64,000 bases of DNA from Nematopogon swammerdamellus (lineage: Eukaryota; Arthropoda; Insecta; Lepidoptera; Adelidae). Under the pieces are notes generated by a model, which saw only the letters and a program-made list of their open reading frames with translations, was not told the DNA's origin and ran no database searches. The stretch covers positions 8,340,545-8,404,544 of the forward strand of contig OX336336.1 of assembly GCA_946902875.1 (NCBI GenBank), read 5' to 3'. This document shows, piece after piece, positions 32,510 through 42,254 of this stretch (the first letter of the stretch is position 1; every line of letters begins with the position of its first letter). The position numbers and the translations under genes were made by a program.

Positions 32510-33720
32510 TTACTCGTTAACTTTATGGTTATGTTCTGCTAACTGGTTCCTGTGCTGTCTAACTGCCCATACTCTTAACTACCCACTGTAGAGTTCTGTG
32601 CAATGCCTGTTGCCTGTTTCCTTTTATGGATGAGGTCTATATTTAAATTATCTTGCGGTAAACGACCTGTCTGCTTCATCTACAACTTTGTATTTATGAA
32701 ATCGTAATTGAATAATCATTATGTTGTTCATTGACGAGGACATTTTAGGGAGTCCTCATTGCAGGTATTATACCCATCAAAATGAGTGAAATACAACACT
32801 CTGCTAATTCTATTACGGTTCGCTGTTTCGGCCAAAGGTGGTCTATGAATGAAGGGTTTTGTATAAAAGCGACAGCGGTGGAAGCTTTCGCGGGAGCATG
32901 GGGATAAGTGCTTCAGCACATGTTTGTGAATTTTGAAAGTGAACAGGTTCCAGCAAGCGGCTGGTATGGTCAGTCGGAACGGGGTTCATTTCGCCATGCG
33001 AATTGTAAGTGCGTGAGAGACTCGCGGAGCCAGCGGAGACCCGCTGTGTCGCGAGAACCGGTCTGACTACCTCTACCCTGAAACGACACACACCGTTCTC
33101 TTCACTCGAAACCTGCTATCTCTCTCAGGTGGGCATCTTGCGACCGAGACGTTGAGATTGTCGGTGTAGGGTTTAGTGGTAGAGCTAACGTGAGGCAGTG
33201 CCATACCAAGAATATAAGTGTGCAATGTACAGCAACTACAGGTCTGGTCGGTGTCATGTCTAATGTTTTTAATTTTGCAAAATGTCTGGCTTTTAAAAAC
33301 ATTAATTAAAAACAACTGCTGTACTCTTTACTGTATATTGGCTGACTCAATGATGATCATGCATCGAATGAAGATCGTCGTACATTATGAAAGCCCTACT
33401 GACAGTAGGTACTTAACTTATTCACGACGAGACGCTATTAAATCTCAACCTACTTATAACTTACCGTCTTACAAAATTATGAAGAATCACTCGTAATTAA
33501 CCTCTTGACTTCCTGACGGGCCGGATATCTCTAACTTAAAAAATGACGAACTTCAATACAAAATTTCATCTCCTATTTTTACCTAACCTTAGGGGTGAAT
33601 TTCCAAAAACGCTGATACAACTGACTTTTATTTATAAACAGAACCCTAAACACAAATTTCCATATTTCTAACTTAAAAAATTACTAACTTCAATACAAAC
33701 TTTAATCCCCTATTACCCCC
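32510..33720. other. No gene recognised
   Basis: Several overlapping short frames on the minus strand (32728-33315) show no domain. No repeat match was noticed. Confidence 0.3.
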
Positions 33721-33723
33721 TTA

Positions 33724-33909
33724 GACTTCTCCGTGGACTGGAAAACGGGGTGCGGGAAGACCACCCGCTAGGTGGGACGACGACATCAAGTACGTCGGCG
33801 GAAAGCAGCCACCCCTTCAGCGGTACCGCTGAAGGCCGGGAGGACTGGAGAAAAATGGGAGAGGCGTATGTCCAACAGTGGACGCTTACACGCTGACTGA
33901 CTGACTGAC
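33724..33909 (+). pseudogene. RTE LINE 3' end with (TGAC)n tail
   Basis: It encodes RPPARWDDDIKYVGG and EGREDWRKMGEAYVQQW, the C-terminal part of an RTE-clade polyprotein, with a frame change between them. The stop codon at 33894-33896 is the first TGA of the (TGAC)4 run that ends the element, exactly as in the copy at 46451. It is a 5'-truncated dead insertion of about 190 bp. Confidence 0.8.
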
Positions 33910-34079
33910 CCCCTTAGGAGATGTATTTTCAAACATATTTTCTTAGTGCCTACGCCTACGCTAGTACTACGCCTACTGCCTACGTCATATAAGAAACTCC
34001 TATGCAACATTTCACGCTTTTAGATCAACCTATTTAGGCTGTGCGTTGTCAGTCAGTCAGTCGGTTGAAGATGTTTATT

Positions 34080-34225
34080 AAGTAGATTATTATTAATACA
34101 ATTTGGACACATTTTTTTCACCGAAAAAACTACAAATTTAGACTTACGGAGAAATTATCGAGTACGTCTATCCCATTCGTTCTCTCGCCGATTCTCTATC
34201 GCTTTATCGCGCCCTTTTTTTTGCA
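34080..34225 (-). repeat. Repeat J copy, minus strand
   Basis: In reverse it reads GATAGAGAATCGGCGAGAGA, ACGTACTCGATAATTTCTCC, GTAGTTTTTTCGGTG, colinear with 56158-56290. Only two copies were seen; nature unknown. Confidence 0.45.
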
Positions 34226-34496
34226 TCATACGCACTTATAATAATGTGTTCACTTCTATATTCTTGATTCATATGTACCCGCGATTTATGTCTGATTATG
34301 TGAAGTCGTTCCTGCGACTTCACTTCGCGAAAATATATCCTATAACCACCCTTAGATGTGCCGAAATACGTCCGTCAAACCCCCAATTTATTGAGTACCT
34401 AGTTATCGACTTATAAGTGAACATAGAAGTGGCGACGACGACGACGACGGGGCGCACGCCGGATAGGTACTTACAAGTTTTCCCCTTTATTAGTTA

Positions 34497-35100
34497 CTAG
34501 CTTTTGCCCGCGGCTTCGCTCGCGTGAAATTCGCATTTAATAAGAAGAAAATAAGTAAACCCGCTACAGTACCTATATTTCGGCGCGCGAAACAATTTGA
34601 TTTGTATGGGAGCCACATCTTAGCGTAGCCGGAAGTGAATTTTATTTAGCCTATCCTGTGTCCCGTGTAGGTAAATGTATTGGTACGAAGTTTCATCGAA
34701 TTCAGATGATCGGTTTAAGAGTTATGGTGGAACATACATACATACAGAAATGATTTCTAAAAATCGTAAATTTAGTTTTAGTATCATACACAGTCTACAA
34801 ACCGAATATCTCAAAAAACAAAGTAACTTACTCCATGACCATCCATTACAGATTTATTATTAGTATTGATTTAGCCTATCCTGTGTCCCGTGTAGGTAAA
34901 TGTATTGGTACGAAGTTTCATCGAATTCAGATGATCGGTTTAAGAGTTATGGTGGAACATACATACATACATACAGAAATGATTTCTAAAAATCGTAAAT
35001 TTAGTTTTAGTATCATACACAGAGTCTACAAACCGAATATCTCAAAAAACAAAGTAACTTACTCCATGACCATCCATTACAGATTTATTATTAGTATTGA
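34497..35100 (-). mobile_element. Helitron-H copy 2 with 225-bp internal tandem duplication
   Basis: On the minus strand it starts TCAATACTAATAATAAATCT after an A and ends CGCGGGCAAAAGCTAG before a T, with the hairpin CGCGAGCGAAGCCGCG close to the end: the Helitron layout. The segment 34646-34870 is repeated at 34871-35098, differing by one GTAT microsatellite step and a 2-base change, so the duplication is recent. The frames across it are not genes. Non-autonomous. Confidence 0.75.
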
Positions 35101-35104
35101 TGAT

Positions 35105-36565
35105 AGGTAAGATGGATGTTGTCAACGTCAAGCAAATGGTTGAATTCAACTTAAAGCATACATTTAAAATTTTATAACCTCACATTCGCATATTAAGTAA
35201 ATTTTTAGAATTTGCTTTTGACCAAACGATTTTTTTATGTAAATGTAATAATACCTTTACAATATAATTTCATTGATAAAAATTCGAAACCGTTGCTTGT
35301 GGTCGTGAGTTTCGAATTATATTTGGTTTCAGCATCTTCGCAATGGGCCGTTGAACCGAGTGAAAGTGGTATCCAAAATTATGAGCGTGATGGCTGCGGC
35401 GGAGGCGGGCTGTGATCGTGTTCGTGTCGGGTGAAGGGGTCACCAGCCTCGCGGTGAAGATTCTCACTGACGTTACCCAATACACCCGAGCTATCACCTC
35501 AACCACCTCCACGACACTAGCCATCAGCCAGGCTAAACTGCCTGTCTTGCTCAAAGAGACAGAGACGGCCCTCCTTAATTCTTAGGTACACAACGCTATT
35601 AGGTTTACAAGCTTCGACTGAGCCGCTTACTTTTCGGAAATGGGATATTTATTTTAGTCCTTTTGGTGATTTTTTTTTTGTAAATTTGAACAGCTTTAGC
35701 TTTACCTTTTCAGCGCGACATAATGGTAGACGTCCTCTGGCCCTGACTATGGGATGACGACCGTCGCACATCAATAATACGAAAGAAGTTAAAAATCACT
35801 TCCCGCTCCCCCATCATTCATCGAATCTAGAAGATATTTTGGCAACGAAATTATCTCTAGGGTCCAAGGATGGATCAGATGATACGGATAAGTTTTTTTT
35901 TATTTGCTTCCGAAACATACATACATACCTACCCATCATACCTAAACATACGTTGTATATGCCCAGGCAGCTCGTATTGTCATTGCCAAAGCGTATACCA
36001 CACACAGATGCTACCAACATATTCAGAAAGTTTGTTTTTTATCATTAGTTCCGGAGTCAATAAAACTATCACCGTGTTTCATACATAACTCATAACAGCC
36101 AAATTTGCATTGGCGCAGTCGCCCTTGTCGTCTCACCTTGACTCCTCGTTAGCTGGCGGTCATATTAATATGGATGGGATGGCGGCGGCGGTCGGTAGCG
36201 AATCAGCTTTCGTCTCAGGCAGCTGTTGACAGAGTTTATGCTGCCGGAAGTGGGGGAAAATATCAAGAGTCACTATTAAAATACTCGTCAACCAACTATG
36301 TCGGCGCAAAGTTATAGCAACAACCTGCGCAACCGTTCTTCCAAGACTGCAAACTTAAAACAGTGCTACTGCGACGCTGATGCTTCTAGTCTAGCTAGAC
36401 ACAACGTCGGAAAAGTTGGATTACTACAATAGAACAATTATTCAGGAATTTGACGGTTAAGGCACAGAATACCTAATAGTGTTAAGGATATAGTACGCCA
36501 TAGGCCCCATGCTTTGAAACACAATGAATAAAAATCGTTAACAACCAAGCGCGATTTTTTTAAAT
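35105..36565. other. No gene recognised
   Basis: Contains short frames at 35212-35554 and 35814-36088 without domains. No shared repeat was noticed except short (CATA)n runs. Confidence 0.3.
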
Positions 36566-36570
36566 ATCGA

Positions 36571-37014
36571 ATGGCGTACACGGGGCGCCTTCTATATCCA
36601 TGGTCTCCTTCCACTCCACAAACGGAACCTTTTCGCAAAAACTTCATTAAACCAGCAGCTCCCAATATAAATAAAGTGTCATCTTTTGAAAATGTCTTCG
36701 AAAATAATTTCAAAAGGTTACACAAAGAGTTGCGCAGTTTCGTAGAAACAAAGCCACAGCACAATACGTCAGAGTAGATGTACGAGTATGGGAAAATATC
36801 ACGTCCACACGACGACTTGATGGATGATCCGCGGAGAGCAATTACGCGGAAAATGTTGCAATTAAATAATGCCGTCGTGTTATCCGACGTGCACGATCTC
36901 CACACTATAAATGCCAAACGAGCACTCGTCCCCCACTTCCCCGTCCTACCATTTTGTATCATCATCAGACCTGAGGTTCTAAATGCGCTCTCCCATTCGT
37001 TCACATCCCGGTGA
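36571..37014 (+). pseudogene. Possible coding remnant with one in-frame stop
   Basis: A + frame starting at an ATG at 36571 runs 68 codons to a TAG at 36775-36777 and continues in the same frame for 78 more codons to 37012. The first part (FRKNFIKPAAPNINK, FENVFENNFKRLHKELRSF) has a composition like real protein. No family was recognised. The opposite strand is also open for 268 codons (36438-37244), which weakens the case. It could be a fragment of a mobile-element protein, an old exon or chance. Confidence 0.25.
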
Positions 37015-37506
37015 CAAAATACTATTGCACGAACGATAATATAAGAACATATATTATAAGTATTATCGATACTATAGGTATAATATAAGTATGATAGATA
37101 TCTATCCCTGCTATTTGCTCCATAATAAATATCTGCGTTTTGCCCGCTATCCAATCGAAATCTAGTTTTCTCTAAATTGAAATTGGGCAGGTTCTGTGCG
37201 CAGTGCATAGACTGGTTACGTAAGCTCTCTGGCAGCAGAAGCAATGGAACACGCCGCCGATACTACGTGGCCTTTGTCCAACTTCACGACTACTGGGAAA
37301 GTTACATGTGAAACTTCATCCGAAATTCGCACTGTCAATGTTATGTTGTCTAACTAATGTAATAGCGAATACCATTACTAACTTTTATTGCTCACGTTTT
37401 CTCTCATTAGGCAAATTCATGTACAAACACAGTTTTATTATACCGTTGTTTCACAAGATTGTCAAGTTTGCAGATTTGCGCTGTGAGTTCGTACTGAAAG
37501 ATGTTT

Positions 37507-37562
37507 ATTCTCAAGGTGGTTTAGATGACCAAATGGCGAGCCATCTAAACCACCTTGAGAAT
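37507..37562. repeat. Perfect 21-bp hairpin with 14-base loop
   Basis: 37507-37527 is exactly complementary to 37542-37562 (core TCAAGGTGGTTTAGATG). Pairing does not extend outward. Possible explanations are a very short MITE, a cruciform or a transcript hairpin. It is shorter than a usual miRNA precursor. Confidence 0.7.
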
Positions 37563-37897
37563 TAATAACAATCCAAATTGTGGATCGTGGACGTTTCTGT
37601 TTTTGGTCTCACATGTACTGCACCAATCTTATTCGAAGCCAAAGTAGATTGATTAGTGCCGCCTCTCTGTCCCACCCAACCCAACATTGAGTTGATAGAT
37701 ACACCTCTGTATATCAAGTCAAAAGTCGTTTTACCTTTTTATCAATGTCGTCAATGGACTGGTTTCTTATGAAGAGTGATGTCATAAAAACTGCGAAATG
37801 TCTGAACATCTAACCGAAAGGAACTAAAGAAAAATAAACCCATAACATTTAGTTAGACCATTGAAAAATGTACGGTGTCTTATCAAGTTATCATCAA

Positions 37898-38436
37898 TCA
37901 ATACTAATAATAAATCTGTAAGGAATGTCATGGAATGCCTTTCCCCAGCGACATTAGTCCACCTCCAAGCCGGACTGGCACCTCCTCGGGGGTGATATTG
38001 GCTGCGCCTGAGGCTTCGACCTCGGACACAGCCAGCTAATTCGGAAACAATAAAAAATAAAAAAAATAAAATAAAAAAATGGAGTAAGTACTTTGTTTTA
38101 TGAGATACTGCGTTTGTAGACTCTATGTATGATACTAAATCTAAATTTACGATTTTTAGAAATCTTTTCTGTATGTATGTATACATATATGTATGTATGT
38201 ATGTTCCTCCATAACTCTTAAACCGATTATCCGAATTTGATTAAACTTAGTACAAGCACATTTTACTATAAGGGACACAAGATAGGCTAAATAAAGTTCA
38301 GTTCCGGTTACGCTAAGATGTGGCTCCCATACAAACTGAATTGTTTCAGCGCGTCTAAAGGTACGGTAGCGGGTTTACTTACTTTCTTCTTTTTAATTAC
38401 GAATTTCACGCGAGCGAAGCCGCGGGCAAAAGCTTG
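37898..38436 (+). mobile_element. Helitron-H copy 3, interrupted by SINE-D
   Basis: Starts TCAATACTAATAATAAATCT after A and ends CGCGGGCAAAAGCTTG before T, with the GC-rich 3' hairpin. The interior (TCTATGTATGATACTAAATC, CATAACTCTTAAACCGATTA) matches copy 2 in reverse. A (GTAT)n run lies near 38173-38200. It has no coding capacity. A SINE-D insertion sits 32 bp from its 5' end. Confidence 0.75.
37935..38078 (+). mobile_element. SINE-D copy 2 with 5-bp target duplication
   Basis: Starts ATGCCTTTCCCCAGCGACAT, includes GGGGGTGATATTGGCTGCGC and GAGGCTTCGACCTCGG, and ends with an A-rich (AATAAAA)n tail. ATGGA flanks it at 37930-37934 and 38079-38083. Comparison with the uninterrupted Helitron-H copy 2 confirms the insertion point. 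Confidence 0.8.
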
Positions 38437-38439
38437 TTC

Positions 38440-39590
38440 AAAATGAAACAATGCTCGCCGTACAATGTACCCAATCCATTGTACCTACGGCGAACTAAAA
38501 ATAATTGTGGATTGTTTTGAATCAACAGTTCTGATTAAAATTTAAGTACTTAAATAATTATTTAAATTCACTGACATTCCCTAGTTATCCAAAACATTGT
38601 AATGATTATGTATTTAAACAGCTCTTGACTTTGTAAAAACGTTTCATCGTAAACCCCAGAATTCGCATCTCGAGACCACTTTCGATGAAATTTATGTAAA
38701 TATCGTTATTTATATACGAAGCTAACGATCGAGTTAACTCTACGCGATGACGATCCGGAGTCCGGACGCGCCCGTTTATATGGCTGAATATTTTAAATCA
38801 TTCTCGAAATACTGTTTAATTACCGGTAGACAGTCCGGTCGGCTTCTATTTCATCACCGTCGTTTGCCTTGACATGATTTCTACCTTATTGTAACGTGAT
38901 AGTTTTATTTAACTCAGAGTCGGTGTGACGTTTGCTTACGACGACGAATGACATTTGGACAATACGTGGCGGAGATACAATAGTAGGTGTTTATGCTGTG
39001 AGGAATGGCACGCGAGCCGTAATGGTATTGACATCTTTCTCAAAATGATGCTATGATGATCTTGCAGTGAGCGGATTGTGTACTTGTATCGCCAATAGAT
39101 TCTAGCTAGTAGGTAATAATAACGCTATCCAATCAATCAACAAATACATAAACGTGAATAATATTATTAGTTACACTACGCGGAAAACATGTCTTATCTA
39201 TCATATCAGATTTTTATCTGTTACGCTTTAAAATGTAAAGATATTGTAGATATATGTTTATTTGCAGAATGAGTTAGTGTGTGTAGACAATTACACGCGC
39301 GACGCACATATTTCTGTCAATGTAGATAACATTATATTGCTTTGCCAATATTATCTGCATCATTGTTGAGCTCTGAATATCCTGCTGCTGCCTGTAGATT
39401 AACCTTCGCTTCGCATTAATCGTAGCTGCCAGAGCTGTGATGAATGCAGTGTCACTTGCATTAGTAATTGGTAGTCATTTAATCCCAACATTGGCATTCC
39501 GGTCTCGATTCCGGTTCTAATAAATCTTAATGTACAAGGCGATAATTCTCCCCAGTACAGATTTTTATCATACTGCTCTTCCCGGCTCAG
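38440..39590. other. Repeat-poor stretch, no gene recognised
   Basis: From here to about 46.4 kb recognised repeats become rare. No coding frame with a domain was seen in this part. Confidence 0.35.
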
Positions 39591-39699
39591 ATCGGGAAGT
39601 GACCATATAGCAGGAGACCAGTTCCACTACTCTCATAGTAAGCGAGTTTAAGTAATTTCCTTGAACGTCGCTCGAGATGGATTAACTTGACTCGAGTTC

Positions 39700-40100
39700 A
39701 AGCAACTGTTCTCTGCGGCTAGTTCTGCGTCCTCCTCTAAGTGTATCGTGTGAATAGCAAATAAGATGCGTGGACCGTTCCGCTGCTTGTAAGATTATCT
39801 CGACCAGTATTAATAACTGGCTGCATCGGGGTGACAGTGGCTGCGATGCGATGCGATGTGGAATTCAATCGGAGTTCCCGCGTGCGTTGGATCCGCACGG
39901 GCGCGGGCCGGCCGCCTACGCCGCGCAGCCGCTGTCGCGACGCGATACGCAACTACGCAAGCGGCGCGGCGGCGGAGATTTCTTTTGCTCGAGAGATTTC
40001 ACCACACGTGTGTGTGTGTCGTGCAGTCGTGCGGCGGAGATGAGGAAGCGGCCGCGATCGGCGAAAGAATTTCTAACGTGGCGCATGCATCAGTAATGTG
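39700..40100. promoter_or_regulatory. CpG-rich patch, possible exon or regulatory region
   Basis: 39840-40070 is dense in CG (for example GGGCGCGGGCCGGCCGCC). Three + frames are open here, as expected from high GC, so none is taken as a gene; a 109-codon frame at 39770-40096 ends MRKRPRSAKEFLTWRMHQ. No repeat family overlaps it. It may be a promoter or 5' exon of a host gene. Confidence 0.25.
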
Positions 40101-40254
40101 TAAACAGCGGAGAAGTTCGTTTACACGTTTCTTATGTTCTAGCCTAAGTTGGACATTGTGGAAAGTGTTGCTCGTCTATTCTTCTTCTCACTATTACTGT
40201 GTTTTGTGGAAAAAACCCTGTACTTGTGTACTTTGCTCCTTAAGTTAATTGCTA

Positions 40255-40395
40255 TCTCAGGTTAAAGAATTCGGCCTTCAGAAAGGCTGTATTGTACGCC
40301 CATAAAGGCATTTTGCATATTCGAAGAACCCGTAATGGAAGAAACTGTAAAACAGCTGCAAAAAAAAAACAATAAAGATTTTGATTTTGAAAAAA
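40255..40395 (+). mobile_element. LINE-like 3' end with AATAAA signal
   Basis: GAAAGGCTGTATTGTACGCC, AAAGGCATTTTGCATATTC and a final AACAATAAAGATTTTGATTT followed by an A run. The layout (polyadenylation signal, then short tandem tail) resembles LINE tails G and the one near 18417. It is joined directly to repeat E. Confidence 0.4.
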
Positions 40396-40992
40396 AACCG
40401 GCCAAGTGTGGGTCGACTCGCGCACCGGGGCCAGGGTTCCGTACAACCGCGTTAGCGGGCTAGTTTTTATTATTTTTTTACTTTAGAGTTTGTACTATAA
40501 TCACAGCACGTTTGATGCTTGTAAATGTATTACCGTTTTTACGATAGAGCAACAAGAAAACAAAAAAATAACCATAACCTATTTTTTAATCCCTAACAAT
40601 ACTTAAAAAAAAAAAAAAAACATTTGCACAAGTGGGATTCGAACCCACGACCGTCGTGTCAAACAACATTCTACCGCTACGCTATTGGTGGTTATGGACG
40701 ATGAGACAATTAATATCCGATTTAGTTACGTCCCGATATAAATGCAAACTGGTACCTGTGGCGCCACGATAATTTAGTACCGTGACTAATCGATTCTTCG
40801 CACATTTCTTGTATGGGGACCCTTCTATTCCTACTCAATTATTTGTCGGTGTATCCGCCATAATAACTATTATGTGAACATTTCAACCGACTACCTATTA
40901 CGGTTAAACAGATACAGTACTCGGACGGACGGACGGACAGACAGACAACGTAGCTTAGTAATAGGCTTCCGTATGGATACGGAACCCTACAA
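40396..40992 (+). repeat. Repeat E copy with an internal tRNA-like segment
   Basis: Starts AACCGGCCAAGTGTGGGTCG and ends CCGTATGGATACGGAACCCT, with (GGAC)n(AGAC)n near 40924-40948. The central part contains a reversed block seen at 10650-10730 and an unrelated insertion (about 40605-40790) that carries tRNA-like boxes after an A run. Confidence 0.6.
40622..40690 (-). pseudogene. tRNA-like sequence, probably a SINE head or tRNA pseudogene
   Basis: On the minus strand TAGCGTAGCGGTAGAATG fits a tRNA A box, GGGTTCGAATCCCAC is a perfect T arm/B box, and TGTTG/CGACG can form an anticodon stem with loop TTTGACA. The acceptor stem pairs at only about three of seven positions, and base 37 would be C. 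It is followed on that strand by a T run. Not a functional tRNA. Confidence 0.6.
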
Positions 40993-40994
40993 AA

Positions 40995-42120
40995 TATATT
41001 TTTTCGACTAATGTTATTAATTATTTTGTTTCAGGTAAGCGTTCGACTTCGTTCTTCGATCAGCCGTTACTACGCACGCAGTTGAGTAATGAATAACTAA
41101 TAATCCAGCGTAATAAATGCGTCGTGCAGATTGTAGACCATTACTGACGTGATTGTCCAAGAATCTATAGGCCTACTGGAATTAATTCCCCTCGTTGAAA
41201 GCGGTTAATGTCCGTTAATGTCCGTCCGGACTGCGTCAGAGTATTAGTTAAAGGGATACTCGCCCACTTGCAGACACGCTTTACTTCCCCATAAACCCAG
41301 CGAATCAAAGTACACGACATCAGAAGAGCAGCGGAAGCGATTGCAGCAGATATCTAGCGTGTGTTTGTTCCACACGATGCGGATAATGTCGTCTCGAGCG
41401 GTTCTAGATTGCCCTCTCGGCCGGCGACTCGATTGTCGATTGTAGACCGAGATAGCGGAGCGGTGTCGGTGCCCCGCAGGCCCGGAGATGTCTGCCCTAA
41501 GGACTGACTGTGATTGTTGACTCGTTGCAAGCGGTTCCTTGTCTCCGAGGAAGTTGGAGATTACATACCTCAAGGCGATTAGCTTATACTTTGCGAATTC
41601 TACATACAGGTGTACACAGCTTCAACCATAAGTTTGCAGCTGGCACTAGTTGATCTGTAGCTAGTGCGTCTTCATTACTCGCATGTTCGTCTACTTTCTT
41701 CTAGTTGTTCTGTTTCTCTGTCCTCCGCGTCCAGTTCAGTTTAACTCGTGCTCATGAGTTTCAGTGAAACAAATGTGCGGCTTGTTATAATTTACCAAAG
41801 CGTGAATGTAGTAATGGTTTTGTTCAGATCGTACTGTCGTCGCTTGTAGTGCTCGCTGCATCGATTCGTTAAATTTCTATATCGACTGGTGCCGAGATGG
41901 CGGCATCGGCTGCACTTCCTGCCCTGTTTGATCTCTGATGCCCCTGTGCATCCGATGAACTTGTTTAATAATCCATTAGCTCTTGCTCCCGTTAATGACT
42001 ACCTATCCATCAATTTCGTCCAGTCTCTTTGCAGATCGCTCGCCCTTTGACCGCGCTGGATGCGTTTGGATGAACGTCGGCAGTTATTCCCGGATGGAGC
42101 ATCGACATAATTTTTAGATG
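40995..42120. other. No gene or repeat recognised
   Basis: Unique sequence with balanced composition; short minus frame at 41244-41573 lacks a domain. Confidence 0.3.
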
Positions 42121-42124
42121 GGAC

Positions 42125-42250
42125 TTTTTTTTATAGAAAGCTCGACATGTGGCTGGCGCCGAGCCACCCATAAGGTGTCAAACTACGCCCATGTACATTC
42201 GGTCGTACACGGGGGTTGCGAACCCATGCCGGCCTGACAGGACCTGACTG
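42125..42250 (-). mobile_element. SINE-C copy 4
   Basis: The T run at 42126-42132 reverses the A tail, then CTCGACATGTGGCTGGCGCC, GAGCCACCCATAAGGTGTC and CGGGGGTTGCGAACCCATGC. It matches 5279-5346 and the C part of 21170-21350 in reverse. Confidence 0.6.
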
Positions 42251-42254
42251 CCAC

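Noticed and set aside
34675..35110. Two small similar proteins at 34675 and 34835
   Set aside because: They are chance frames produced by the 225-bp tandem duplication in a Helitron.
36438..37244. 268-codon minus-strand frame as a gene
   Set aside because: No domain, uneven composition, and a more protein-like text on the opposite strand. Kept only as an uncertain region.
37507..37562. microRNA precursor
   Set aside because: A perfect 21-bp stem with a 14-base loop and no flanking pairing is too short for a normal animal pre-miRNA.
40622..40690. Functional tRNA gene on the minus strand
   Set aside because: The acceptor stem fails to pair at most positions and the anticodon loop is atypical; it fits a SINE head or pseudogene.
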